Assembly (NCBI RefSeq): GCF_900100665.1
Contig: NZ_FNCS01000005.1
Location: 1 to 64,000, forward strand
From: Pelagibacterium luteolum
GTDB taxonomy: Bacteria; Pseudomonadota; Alphaproteobacteria; Rhizobiales; Devosiaceae
Direction of reading: 5' to 3'
DNA length: 64,000 bases
Under the pieces are notes generated by a model that saw only the letters and a list, made by a program, of their open reading frames with translations, did not search any database and was not told the DNA's origin. Of the stretch, positions 26,303-34,785 are shown in pieces (position 1 is the first letter of the stretch; every line of letters starts with the position of its first letter). The translations under genes were made by a program, and so were the position numbers.

Positions 26303-26943
26303 CCCAGAGCGTCGATCTGGGATTTGAGGTCCTGGACGAAATCGTCGAGTTTTGTCTGGCGGGGGCGCTGGAGCCGAGCGCTGGCGAGGATGGAGCGGAC
26401 CATCTGGACCGATTGTTCAAGGTCTTCATTGACCAGAACATAGTCGTATTCCGAATAGTGCTCCATTTCGTTGCGCGCGTTGCGCAAGCGCTTTTCGATG
26501 GTGCCCACGCTGTCCTGAGCGCGGCGGTCGAGGCGGGCGCGGAGTTCGCCGATCGAGGGGGGCAGAATGAAGACCGTCACCATGTCGTTGCGGCAGTTTT
26601 CATAAAGCTGCAGCGTGCCCTGATAGTCGATGTCGAAGAGGATGTCCTTGCCAGCCGAAAGGCGCTCTTCGACCTTTTCGCGCGGGGTGGCGTAGAAGTT
26701 GCCGTGGACTTCGGCCCACTCGAGCAGTTCGCCGGCATCGCGCATCTTCTCGAATTTCGGCACGTCAATAAAGTGGTAGTGCGTGCCGTCGATCTCGTCG
26801 GTGCGGCGGGCGCGGGTCGTTATAGAGACCGAGAGGCGGATGTTGGGGTCCTGGGCGAAGAGCTGGCGCGAGATGGAGGATTTGCCTGCACCGGAAGGCG
26901 AAGCGATCACCAGCATGACGCCGCGGCGCGCGAAATCGACCAT
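26299..26943 (-). CDS. gmk: Guanylate kinase
   Basis: This 214-residue cytoplasmic kinase converts GMP to GDP with ATP. The P-loop [15 protein letters not shown], the GMP-binding [20 protein letters not shown] and the [11 protein letters not shown] segment are present. It is 33 bases after yicC, which is a conserved pairing in proteobacteria. It ends face to face with rsmA in a shared stop tetranucleotide. Confidence 0.97.
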   Translation of the reverse strand: MVDFARRGVMLVIASPSGAGKSSISRQLFAQDPNIRLSVSITTRARRTDEIDGTHYHFIDVPKFEKMRDAGELLEWAEVHGNFYATPREKVEERLSAGKDILFDIDYQGTLQLYENCRNDMVTVFILPPSIGELRARLDRRAQDSVGTIEKRLRNARNEMEHYSEYDYVLVNEDLEQSVQMVRSILASARLQRPRQTKLDDFVQDLKSQIDALG

Positions 26944-26976
26944 AAGATTACCCCTGAGCTCGTCGGTGATCCCGCC

Positions 26977-27870
26977 TCATTCGAGGTTCTGGACCTGCTC
27001 TCGTAACTGATCGATCAGCGCCTTGAGGTCAAGACCGATCGCGGTCAAGCTCACATCATTGCTCTTCGAGCAGAGCGTATTGGCTTCCCGATTGAATTCC
27101 TGGGACAGGAAATCGAGCTTGCGTCCTATAGGACCGCCCTTGCCCATCAACTGCCTTGCAGCGCTGACATGGGCTTCGAAGCGGTCGAGTTCCTCCTGGA
27201 TGTCCGCCTTTGTGGCCAGCAGAACTGCCTCCTGATGCAGGCGGTCTTCGGAGAAGCCTTTATCGGCGTCCATCAGCGTCGCGACCTGGTCGCGCAGGCG
27301 GTTGAGGATGGTCTCGCGGGAGCGGGACGGATGATTGCGGGCCGCTTCGGCGAGAAACGCAATTTCCTCGATGCGCTCCGAGATGATGGTGCCGATCCGG
27401 TCGCCTTCACCGTGTCGGGATTCCACGAGGGCATTCACGGCAATGGTGACACAGTCGAGGATCGCACTGTGGAGGCGCTGCTCGGCTTCGGGACCCAGGT
27501 CGGCGTCCTGGGCGTCCATGATGCCCTTTAAGGCGAGGATGGCTTCTATCGATGGTTTGCGCGCATTTATGCGTTCACTGACATCACCGATGATATCGAG
27601 CACGCGCTCGAGAGCGGGTTCGTTGATAACGATGTCGGTTGTCGCGGTGTGTCGCTGTATGTTGAGAAACACCGACACCGATCCTCGCGCCATCCGATCG
27701 CCGATCAAGCGGCGGATATCACCTTCGAGGCTATCGAAACCGGGCGTGATGCGTGAGCGGATATCAAGGCCGCGACCGTTCACGGATTTGATCTCGCATG
27801 TGATGGTGCAATGTTCGGCCTGCGCACTGGCGCGACCGAACCCGGTCATCGATGAGAGCGGGAGCGCCAT
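26977..27870 (-). CDS. yicC: YicC/YloC family endoribonuclease
   Basis: The 297-residue protein begins MALPLSSMTGFGRASAQ, the family's fixed opening, and ends with the DUF1732 segment (PIGRKLDFLSQEFNREANTLCSKS and DLKALIDQLREQVQNLE). YicC-type proteins are metal-dependent endoribonucleases in E. coli and Bacillus; they cut structured or small RNAs. The start at 27870 follows GGAG, which overlaps the mltG stop codon 4 bases upstream. A much longer frame extends upstream but only shadows mltG. Confidence 0.93.
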   Translation of the reverse strand: MALPLSSMTGFGRASAQAEHCTITCEIKSVNGRGLDIRSRITPGFDSLEGDIRRLIGDRMARGSVSVFLNIQRHTATTDIVINEPALERVLDIIGDVSERINARKPSIEAILALKGIMDAQDADLGPEAEQRLHSAILDCVTIAVNALVESRHGEGDRIGTIISERIEEIAFLAEAARNHPSRSRETILNRLRDQVATLMDADKGFSEDRLHQEAVLLATKADIQEELDRFEAHVSAARQLMGKGGPIGRKLDFLSQEFNREANTLCSKSNDVSLTAIGLDLKALIDQLREQVQNLE

Positions 27871-27874
27871 GGCG

Positions 27875-29011
27875 CTACTCCGCCTCTGCAGGCGTTTCGA
27901 CCTCGCCCGGAGCAACCTCCCCGGCCTCTTCCGCCGCCAAGGCATCCATTTCAGCCTGTGCTTCGGCGTCGGCCGCCTCGGCTGCCTGACGCTCGATCTC
28001 GCGGTAGAGCGCGACGTTTTCGCGATGCTCGGCGTAGGTTTCGGCAAAGACGTGGCCATCCGACGGGACCGCGCCCCTGGCGACGAAATAGAGATAGTTG
28101 TGCTCGTCGGGATGCGCGACTGCTTCGAGTGACGCGACCCCAGGGTTGGCGATCGGTCCGGCGGGAAGACCGTCGATCTGATAGGTATTGTAGGGTGTAA
28201 CCTGGTCGATCTCAGACCGACGTAGACCGCGGCCAAGGCCACCCTGCCCGAGCGTAATACCGTAGATAATGGTCGGATCGGACTGGAGCCGCATACCCTG
28301 ACGCAAGCGATTGACAAAGACTGCCGCGACCTGCGGGCGTTCGCTGGCTACGCCGGTTTCGCGCTCGACGATCGAGGCGAGGATAACCAGTTCGTCAGGC
28401 GAATTGATCGGCAAATCGGGTTCGCGATTCTCCCATATCTCAGCGACGGCTTGGTCCATCGCTACGCTCATGGCGTCGATGATCGACTGGCGAGTGTCGC
28501 CTCGCCGATAGGGATAAGCGCCGGGTAGCAAGCTGCCTTCGGGCGGGAGCACTTCGATGTTGCCCGTCAGATTCTCGTCGGCGTTGACGCGCTCGACAAT
28601 TTGCCAAGATGTGAAGCCTTCCGGAACGACGACCTGGTGCTGGACAGGCGTTCCCTCATTGAGTTCCTGAATGATCTCGAGCATCGAGGAATTAGCGGCG
28701 ATATTGAATTCGCCGGCTCGGAGATTGTTTCCGCGGCGCAGAAGGCGCGAGCCGTAATTGAACACGTCGGCGTTCGAGATGAAGCCTTGCTCTTCAAGAC
28801 GCTGTGCGACGGTGCTGAGGACATTGCCCGGCTCGACCACGAAGCTGCGGTCCTCGGCAACGGGCCCATCGGCATTAAAGACCGTGACACCGTATATGAA
28901 CAGGCCACCAAGGCCCAGAAGGCCAATCAGAACCAGTGTGAGAAGCCCATTGAGAGCTTCGAAAAATCCATTGGAAGAGCGACGTTGCTTCCTGATTTTG
29001 CGATCGGCCAT
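27875..29011 (-). CDS. mltG: Endolytic murein transglycosylase MltG
   Basis: The 378-residue protein has one N-terminal membrane anchor (about 20-45), then a LysM-like region (VVEPGNVLSTVAQRLEEQG) and the YceG catalytic domain. In that domain IVERETGVASERPQVAAVFVNRL holds the catalytic Glu, and MRLQSDPTIIYG follows. It cuts nascent glycan strands and sets their length. The C-terminal 40 residues are an extra Glu/Ala-rich tail. In this gene order (fabF, mltG, yicC, gmk) it links fatty acid and wall synthesis as in other Rhizobiales. Confidence 0.95.
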   Translation of the reverse strand: MADRKIRKQRRSSNGFFEALNGLLTLVLIGLLGLGGLFIYGVTVFNADGPVAEDRSFVVEPGNVLSTVAQRLEEQGFISNADVFNYGSRLLRRGNNLRAGEFNIAANSSMLEIIQELNEGTPVQHQVVVPEGFTSWQIVERVNADENLTGNIEVLPPEGSLLPGAYPYRRGDTRQSIIDAMSVAMDQAVAEIWENREPDLPINSPDELVILASIVERETGVASERPQVAAVFVNRLRQGMRLQSDPTIIYGITLGQGGLGRGLRRSEIDQVTPYNTYQIDGLPAGPIANPGVASLEAVAHPDEHNYLYFVARGAVPSDGHVFAETYAEHRENVALYREIERQAAEAADAEAQAEMDALAAEEAGEVAPGEVETPAEAE

Positions 29012-29153
29012 GCGGTCGTTGTCCGTCCCGTAGGTCGCGGGCGCGTTGGCCCGTCATCTTTTGAATTGATGCGCAATCGCGAATCCCTTGCGCATGGTCA
29101 TATGGTGCAAGAATTTCGGCAAAAACAAGTGCGAAAACGGCAGTTTGACCGCG

Positions 29154-30422
29154 TCAACCGACCCTGGAGAAGATCAGAGAAGCATTGGTTCCGCCAAAGC
29201 CAAACGAATTGGAGAGCGCAATATTGATCTCTTTTTGCACGGGCTTATGCGGCGCCAGATTGATAGCGGTCTGGATCGATGGGTTATCGAGATTGATGGT
29301 CGGGGGCGCGACATTGTCGCGAATGGCGAGTAGCGAGAAAATGGCCTCAATCGCACCAGCCGCGCCAAGAAGATGGCCGACAGCGGATTTGGTGGAGCTC
29401 ATGACCATGTTGTTGGCAGCGTCGCCCAGCAATCTGGTGACGGCGCCGAGTTCGATCTCGTCGCCCAACGGCGTGGAGGTTCCGTGCGCGTTGATGTAGT
29501 CGATTTCAGCCGGCGTAATGCCAGCGCGCTTGACCGCCGCCGACATTGAGCGGAAACCGCCATTTCCATCTTCAGCGGGCGCCGTGATGTGATGGGCATC
29601 GCCTGACAGGCCGTAGCCGATCACTTCGCCATAGATATGGGCGCCGCGAGCCTTGGCGTGCTCGTATTCCTCAAGCACGACGATGCCGGCGCCCTCGCCC
29701 ATGACGAAACCGTCGCGGTCTTTGTCATAGGGACGTGACGCTTTTTCGGGCGTGTCGTTAAAGCCGGTGGACAGCGCGCGACACGCAGCAAAGCCGGCGA
29801 GAGACAGCCGGTTTACCGGCGACTCCGCACCGCCCGCAACCATGACGTCGGCATCGTCGAGGGCAATCAGCCGGGCAGCATCGCCAATGGCGTGCGCGCC
29901 GGTGGAGCATGCAGTGACGACCGAATGATTGGGGCCTTTGAGGCCATGCTCGATGGAAACATAGCCCGATACAAGATTGATCAGGCGACCGGGGATAAAG
30001 AAGGGACTGATCCGCCGGGGACCTTTGTCGCGAAGCGTCAGCGAAGCTTCATAGATACCGCCAATGCCGCCGATGCCGGACCCGATCAAAACGCCAGCGC
30101 GTTCCTGCTGCTCAAGGGTTTTCGGCTCATAGCCTGAATCGCGGAGGGCCTGGGTGGCGGCTGCCATGCCAAAGAGGATGAAAGGATCAACCTTGCGTTG
30201 CTCCTTGATGTCCATCCAGTCGTCGGGATTGAACTTCCCGTCGGCCGTGTCTCCCAGAGGGATGCGGCAGGCGATCTGGCAGGCCAGATCGTCTACCTCA
30301 AAATCGGTGACGCGCTGAGCGCCGCTCTTTGATGCCAGAATATTGGACCAAACGGTCTCGTGACCGACGCCGAGGGGGCTGACGATCCCGAGACCTGTAA
30401 CGACTACGCGGCGCAAAGTCAT
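29154..30422 (-). CDS. fabF: 3-oxoacyl-ACP synthase II
   Basis: The 422-residue condensing enzyme extends acyl-ACP with malonyl-ACP in type II fatty acid synthesis. The catalytic triad is visible: C172 in VVTACSTGAHAIGDA, His in INAHGTSTPLGD and His in AVGHLLGAAG. It follows acpP by 20 bases on the minus strand and precedes mltG after 142 bases. The ribosome site before the ATG is weak, so it may depend on readthrough from acpP. Confidence 0.97.
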   Translation of the reverse strand: MTLRRVVVTGLGIVSPLGVGHETVWSNILASKSGAQRVTDFEVDDLACQIACRIPLGDTADGKFNPDDWMDIKEQRKVDPFILFGMAAATQALRDSGYEPKTLEQQERAGVLIGSGIGGIGGIYEASLTLRDKGPRRISPFFIPGRLINLVSGYVSIEHGLKGPNHSVVTACSTGAHAIGDAARLIALDDADVMVAGGAESPVNRLSLAGFAACRALSTGFNDTPEKASRPYDKDRDGFVMGEGAGIVVLEEYEHAKARGAHIYGEVIGYGLSGDAHHITAPAEDGNGGFRSMSAAVKRAGITPAEIDYINAHGTSTPLGDEIELGAVTRLLGDAANNMVMSSTKSAVGHLLGAAGAIEAIFSLLAIRDNVAPPTINLDNPSIQTAINLAPHKPVQKEINIALSNSFGFGGTNASLIFSRVG

Positions 30423-30442
30423 ACTATTGGTGGCCGCGTCGC

Positions 30443-30679
30443 TTAAGCAGTGGCCTTGGTGAGGAAGGCAACGGCATCGCCGAAGGTCTGGATCGACTCG
30501 GCGGCGTCGTCAGGAATTTCCACTCCGAATTCTTCTTCGAAGGCCATGACGAGTTCCACCTGATCGAGCGAGTCGGCGCCCAGATCGTCCATGAAGCTGG
30601 CCTTTTCGGTCACCTTGTCGGCTTCGACGTTCAGATGCTCCACAACGATCTTACGGACGCGATCTTCGATATCGCTCAT
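30443..30679 (-). CDS. acpP: Acyl carrier protein
   Basis: This acidic 78-residue protein carries growing acyl chains on 4'-phosphopantetheine attached to S37 ([11 protein letters not shown]). I chose the ATG at 30679, with AAGGAAG 5 bases before it, over an upstream extension that has no similarity. It is separated from fabG by 216 bases, enough for its own promoter, as is usual because ACP is needed in large amounts. Confidence 0.98.
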   Translation of the reverse strand: MSDIEDRVRKIVVEHLNVEADKVTEKASFMDDLGADSLDQVELVMAFEEEFGVEIPDDAAESIQTFGDAVAFLTKATA

Positions 30680-30895
30680 GCTGTCTTCCTTTTTTTGCAG
30701 ACTGAGTTCGTGTTTAACGCTTTGCCTCTGTGCAGGTTCAATACCGCGTATAGCGGGGTCCTGCCACAGTGACCGGAGTTTCAAGGTTTTTTGCGCTTGT
30801 TTCCGCCCTGCCGGTCACGTTGTGCCGGCGCAATTATCACACTTCGTTCGGGATGACCATATCGTCAAACCAAGCGGACGCAAGCCCTTTCAGGC

Positions 30896-31633
30896 CTAGA
30901 TCATCACCATCCCACCATTGACGTTAAGGGTGTGGCCGGTGATGTAGGCGGCGCCTTCGCTGGCGAGGAAGACGGCACTGGCCGCAACTTCGTCGGCAGT
31001 GCCGAGGCGCCCGGCAGGAACCTTTTGAAGGATGGTTTCCTGCTGCTTTTCGTTAAGTTCGTCGGTCATGGCCGAGGCAATGAAGCCCGGGGCGATGGTG
31101 TTAACGGTGATGCCGCGGCTGGCGACTTCATAGGCCAGCGACTTGGACATGCCGGCGAGGCCGGCCTTGGATGCTGCATAATTGCCCTGCCCCGGATTGC
31201 CGACGACGCCGACAACCGAGGTGATGGAGATGATGCGGCCGAAACGGCGCTTCATCATGCCCTTGATGGCGGCGCGCGTGAGATGGAACGGCGCGGTGAG
31301 ATTGATTTTCAGCACATCATCCCACTCTTCATCCTTCATGCGCATGAAGAGATTGTCGCGCGTCATGCCGGCATTGTTGATGAGAATGTCGATGCCGCCC
31401 ATAGCCTCGTCGGCCTGCGGTACAAGGCGCTCGACCGAATCCATATCTGAGAGGTTGCACGGCAGGATGTGGGTTTTGCCGTTGATGTCCTTGGCGACGT
31501 CTTCAAGGGCGCCGACACGTGTGCCGCTCAACGCAACTTCGGCGCCTTGGGCAGCAAGCGCCTTGGCGATGGCCGAACCGATGCCGCCACTGGCACCGGT
31601 GACGAGGGCGCGTTTGCCGGAAAGATCGAACAT
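30896..31633 (-). CDS. fabG: 3-oxoacyl-ACP reductase
   Basis: The 245-residue SDR enzyme reduces beta-ketoacyl-ACP with NADPH. The cofactor motif TGASGGIGSAIA is near residue 13, NNAG follows, and the catalytic Ser-Tyr-Lys lies in ITSVVGVVGNPGQGNYAASK. AAGGATC precedes the ATG. It lies between fabD (18 bases upstream) and acpP, the canonical fab cluster order. Confidence 0.97.
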   Translation of the reverse strand: MFDLSGKRALVTGASGGIGSAIAKALAAQGAEVALSGTRVGALEDVAKDINGKTHILPCNLSDMDSVERLVPQADEAMGGIDILINNAGMTRDNLFMRMKDEEWDDVLKINLTAPFHLTRAAIKGMMKRRFGRIISITSVVGVVGNPGQGNYAASKAGLAGMSKSLAYEVASRGITVNTIAPGFIASAMTDELNEKQQETILQKVPAGRLGTADEVAASAVFLASEGAAYITGHTLNVNGGMVMI

Positions 31634-31651
31634 GGCTGATCCTTATGTTTG

Positions 31652-32602
31652 TTAAGCGCCGCGGGCGGCGATGAAGGCTTCGATATCGGCCGGCGTCGAA
31701 ATGGACTGCGCGGAGACATCCTTATTGACCCGCTTGGCGAGGCCGGTGAGGACTTTGCCTGTTCCGATCTCGTAGAGGTCTGTCACGCCGCCCTCGGTTG
31801 TGAGCCAGGTCACCGACTCGGTCCAGCGAACCATTCCGGTCACCTGTTCGACGAGGCGGCGGCGGATCTCTTCGGGATCGTTGATCGGTGAGGCGAGGAC
31901 GTTGGCGACGAGCGGCACGACCGGGGTATTCATTTCGACTTCGGCGAGTGCGGCGCGCATGGCCTCCGCCGCGGGCTGCATGAGGGCGCAATGGAAAGGC
32001 GCGCTGACCGGCAGCGTCAGCGCACGCTTAGCGCCTTTTTCCTTGGCCAGCTCGATGGCGCGGTCCACGGCAGCGGCGTCGCCGGACACAACAACCTGAC
32101 CGGGTGAGTTGTCATTGGCGACATCGCAGACACCACCCTGAGCTGCCGTCGCGGCAATTTCTTTTACGACGTCCATGTCGAGGCCGAGCAGCGCCGCCAT
32201 GGCGCCCTGCCCGACCGGCACAGCTTGCTGCATGGCGCGACCGCGAACTTGCAAAAGGCGCGCGGTGTCTGCGAGCGAGAATGTGCCGGCAGCACAAAGG
32301 GCTGAATATTCGCCGAGCGAATGGCCGGCGACGAAGCTGGCGGCATCGGCAACGGTGACGCCGTGGCTTTCGAGAACACGGATCACGGCAATCGACGATG
32401 CCATGAGGGCGGGTTGGGCATTTTCAGTGAGACGGAGAATGTCGTCGGGCCCCTCGAACATGATCTTGGAGAGCGCGACGCCAAGAGCGTCGTCGACTTC
32501 GGCAAAGACCGCGCGGGCTTCCGGGTAGGCTTGAGCCAATTCCTGGCCCATACCGACCGCCTGGCTGCCCTGTCCGGGGAAAGTAAATGCCGGTTTGGTC
32601 AT
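31652..32602 (-). CDS. fabD: Malonyl-CoA:ACP transacylase
   Basis: This 316-residue enzyme loads malonyl groups onto ACP. It opens with FTFPGQGSQAVGMG and carries the nucleophile Ser in AGHSLGEYSAL and the active-site His in the VSAPFHCALM segment. The ATG at 32602 is chosen for its GAGGACATTG leader; a 39-residue upstream extension has no similarity. It heads the fabD-fabG-acpP-fabF run. Confidence 0.96.
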   Translation of the reverse strand: MTKPAFTFPGQGSQAVGMGQELAQAYPEARAVFAEVDDALGVALSKIMFEGPDDILRLTENAQPALMASSIAVIRVLESHGVTVADAASFVAGHSLGEYSALCAAGTFSLADTARLLQVRGRAMQQAVPVGQGAMAALLGLDMDVVKEIAATAAQGGVCDVANDNSPGQVVVSGDAAAVDRAIELAKEKGAKRALTLPVSAPFHCALMQPAAEAMRAALAEVEMNTPVVPLVANVLASPINDPEEIRRRLVEQVTGMVRWTESVTWLTTEGGVTDLYEIGTGKVLTGLAKRVNKDVSAQSISTPADIEAFIAARGA

Positions 32603-32741
32603 CAATGTCCTCGCGCGCTCATTGGTCCAGTGCCCACTTTCAGTCGGCGCGCCAATGCTGGCAAGCCGCGTCGGGCTGGTTTGGTTGGGCGGGTTGCCCG
32701 GAAATCCGGGCCAAGTCAAGGCAGGGCCAGTTTTGAGGCGT

Positions 32742-32930
32742 CTATTTCTGTGCGAAGTCGAGGCCGGCTTCTGCCATCGCTGCCTCTATAATGGGGAGAG
32801 ATTTCGGTCCGACGCCATGAAGGGCGAGGAACTGGTTTCGCGTGAGCTTGGCGAGACCTTCGAGAGAGGCGATGCCAGCATGGGCCAGCGCGCTAGCGGC
32901 GGGGCGACCGAGTTTAGGAAGATCGGTCAT
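32742..32930 (-). CDS. Small helix-hairpin-helix protein
   Basis: A 62-residue protein consisting almost only of one helix-hairpin-helix unit: IGRPAA-like opening GRPAASALAHAGIASLEGLAKLT and the hairpin LHGVGPKSLPIIEAAM. It resembles the RNA polymerase alpha C-terminal domain fold and short DNA-binding proteins annotated in rhizobia. A GGAAATAT leader precedes the ATG. No partner is evident; it sits between fabD and the rpsF promoter region. Role in DNA or RNA binding is inferred from the fold only. Confidence 0.78.
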   Translation of the reverse strand: MTDLPKLGRPAASALAHAGIASLEGLAKLTRNQFLALHGVGPKSLPIIEAAMAEAGLDFAQK

Positions 32931-33232
32931 ATATTTCCATCTTTGCCTGGTGGCACTGCAAGGGCAAGATACACCCTCAGTGACTTCCGGGCCAAGGAAA
33001 CCCTTGCATTGGGCGGCTATCCGCTATAGATCACGCCAGCATTCGTTTGGCCGGGGGCTGAACGGAGGGTTGTTCATTGTGTCATACACACAATGAACAA
33101 TGGATCGTTAGAGATGTGATCCGGCCTCCCGTGTTCCCGCTTCTTAGTAGAACCTTTGTCGCCTTTCCAGGGCTGCAAGGAGGCTCCGCGCCGACGATGC
33201 CGATCGTTATCGAAATGAAAGAAAGGCATTCC
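32931..33232. promoter_or_regulatory. Intergenic leader region of the rpsF operon
   Basis: No gene was found in these 300 bases between the divergent HhH and rpsF genes. A possible promoter for rpsF has TTGCAT at 33004-33009 and TATAGA at 33025-33030 (15-base spacer, short). A perfect long palindrome follows at 33070-33100. Further down, GCCTCC (33124-33129) could pair with GGAGGC (33179-33184) in the transcript. This may form a leader structure for S6:S18 feedback, but I do not recognise the known rpsF leader motif. Confidence 0.4.
33070..33100. repeat. Perfect 13-base inverted repeat upstream of rpsF
   Basis: TTGTTCATTGTGT (33070-33082) is followed by CATAC and then its exact reverse complement ACACAATGAACAA (33088-33100). 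It is AT-rich against a GC-rich background. It has no T-run, so it is not a standard terminator. It could be an operator for a dimeric repressor or an RNA hairpin in the rpsF leader. Confidence 0.9.
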
Positions 33233-33607
33233 ATGCCCCTTTACGAGCATATCTTCCTGTCGCGCCAGGACGTGTCCGCGCAGCAGGTCGAAGATCTGAC
33301 CAAGACCTATACCGACCTTCTCGCCGAAAACGGCGGCAAGGTTGCCAATTCGGAATACTGGGGCGTGAAGTCGCTCTCGTACCGCATCAACAAGAACCGC
33401 AAGGCTCACTACACGCTCATGAACATCGACGCGCCGGCTGCTGCCGTTGCCGAGATGGAGCGTCAGATGCGTATCAACGAAGACGTCCTGCGTTTCATGA
33501 CCATCCGCGTCGACGAGCATGAAGAAGGCCCGTCCGTGATGATGCAGAAGCGTGACCGTGACGACCGTCCCGGTGGCGATCGTCCCCGCGGCCCGCGCCG
33601 TTTCTAA
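33233..33607 (+). CDS. rpsF: 30S ribosomal protein S6
   Basis: The 124-residue protein opens [19 protein letters not shown] and has the S6 core ([25 protein letters not shown]). S6 binds S18 on the 30S platform. An Arg/Asp-rich tail of about 22 residues extends past the E. coli-like core. The start at 33233 is chosen by similarity, with AAAGG upstream; the 52 residues ahead of it in the same frame are not protein-like. It heads the rpsF-rpsR-rplI operon. Confidence 0.97.
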   Translation: MPLYEHIFLSRQDVSAQQVEDLTKTYTDLLAENGGKVANSEYWGVKSLSYRINKNRKAHYTLMNIDAPAAAVAEMERQMRINEDVLRFMTIRVDEHEEGPSVMMQKRDRDDRPGGDRPRGPRRF

Positions 33608-33620
33608 GGAGTGATGAGTT

Positions 33621-33875
33621 ATGGCTATTCGTGATCTTACCCAGTCGCAGACCCGTCGCCCCTTCCAGCGTCGTCGCAAGACCTGTCCGTTCTCGGGCGC
33701 TAACGCACCGACCATCGACTACAAGGATGTTCGCCTGCTGCAGCGTTACGTTTCTGAACGCGGCAAGATCGTGCCGTCGCGCATCACGGCCGTTTCGGCC
33801 AAGAAGCAGCGCGAACTGGCTCGTGCCATCAAGCGCTCGCGCTTTCTGGGCCTCCTGCCCTACGCAGTGAAGTAA
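33621..33875 (+). CDS. rpsR: 30S ribosomal protein S18
   Basis: The 84-residue basic protein contains the S18 signature ([43 protein letters not shown]). A strong AAGGAG site precedes the ATG 14 bases after rpsF. It is the usual dimer partner of S6. Confidence 0.98.
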   Translation: MAIRDLTQSQTRRPFQRRRKTCPFSGANAPTIDYKDVRLLQRYVSERGKIVPSRITAVSAKKQRELARAIKRSRFLGLLPYAVK

Positions 33876-33964
33876 GCGGATTTGCAATCCGCTGAGTTGG
33901 GCGCCCGAATGGTTTGGGCGCTCTAACCGCTCTTTGAGAGCGGGACAGCATTGGAGAATTTGAA

Positions 33965-34570
33965 ATGAAAGTCATCCTTCTCGAGCGCGTGGGCCGTCTT
34001 GGCGCCATCGGCGACGAAGTCACAGTGAAGGACGGGTTTGCCCGTAACTTCCTTCTGCCCCAGGGCAAGGCGCTTCGCGCGTCGGATTCCAACCGTTCCA
34101 AGTTCGAATCCGAGCGCCAGACGATCGAGGCTCGCAACGCCGAGCGTCGTTCGGAGGCCGAAAAGAATGCGGCGTCGCTCGACGGCAAGACCATCGTCAT
34201 GGTGCGTCAGGCCGGCGAAACCGGCCAGCTCTATGGTTCGGTCTCGGCACGCGATATCGCTGACGCCCTGCTTGCAGACGGCGCTTCGATCGAGCGCAAC
34301 CAGGTCGATCTGGAAGGCCCGATCAAGACCGTTGGCCTGCACGAAGTTTCGCTGCACCTGCACGCCGAAGTTTCGGTCACCGTGACGGTCAACGTCGCGC
34401 GTTCGTCCGATGAAGCCGAGCGTCAGGCTGCCGGCGAAAACCTCGCCCGCAAGGATTACAATGACGAGGAAGAGGCGTTCGTCTCTCTCGCCGACATGGA
34501 CGAAGACGAGTACGACGCCAGCGAAACCGCTTCGGCAGCGTCGGAAGTCGAGCGCCAGCAGGACGCATAA
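33965..34570 (+). CDS. rplI: 50S ribosomal protein L9
   Basis: L9 has an N-terminal globular domain with the signature [25 protein letters not shown], a long helix (about 42-75) and a C-terminal domain. At 201 residues it is about 50 longer than E. coli L9; the extra part is an acidic tail ([18 protein letters not shown]) common in alphaproteobacteria. GGAG precedes the ATG. It is the last gene before a strong terminator. Confidence 0.97.
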   Translation: MKVILLERVGRLGAIGDEVTVKDGFARNFLLPQGKALRASDSNRSKFESERQTIEARNAERRSEAEKNAASLDGKTIVMVRQAGETGQLYGSVSARDIADALLADGASIERNQVDLEGPIKTVGLHEVSLHLHAEVSVTVTVNVARSSDEAERQAAGENLARKDYNDEEEAFVSLADMDEDEYDASETASAASEVERQQDA

Positions 34571-34592
34571 GCGTCTCTCTCAAGCGAATCGG

Positions 34593-34624
34593 AAGGCCGG
34601 GCGTCAGCGCCCGGCCTTTTTTAT
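34593..34624 (+). terminator. Terminator of the rpsF-rpsR-rplI operon
   Basis: AGGCCGGGCG (34594-34603) and CGCCCGGCCT (34608-34617) enclose a four-base loop and run directly into TTTTTT. Confidence 0.93.
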
Positions 34625-34785
34625 TTGCCGTCAGGCGACCTGCGTTGTCCCCACTGTTCACGAAGTTCACAGGGCGCGAATCAGATACTGTGGATGCATC
34701 CATTCTTGCCCCTGAATCCCGCTCCAAGTGATTGCCGTGCGGGCTGGCTGCATTAAGAGAGTGTGAACACCGAACCCGCGAGATC

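Noticed and set aside
26977-28317. Long form of yicC with a 149-residue N-terminal extension
   Set aside because: The extension is only another frame of mltG; the family's fixed N terminus begins at 27870.
33070-33100. Palindrome upstream of rpsF as the end of an insertion element or a terminator
   Set aside because: No transposase, no target duplication and no T-run were found, so it is kept as an unexplained palindrome.
33101-33232. Known S6:S18-binding rpsF leader
   Set aside because: A GCCTCC/GGAGGC pairing can be drawn but the expected conserved bulge was not recognised, so it is not called as a regulatory RNA.
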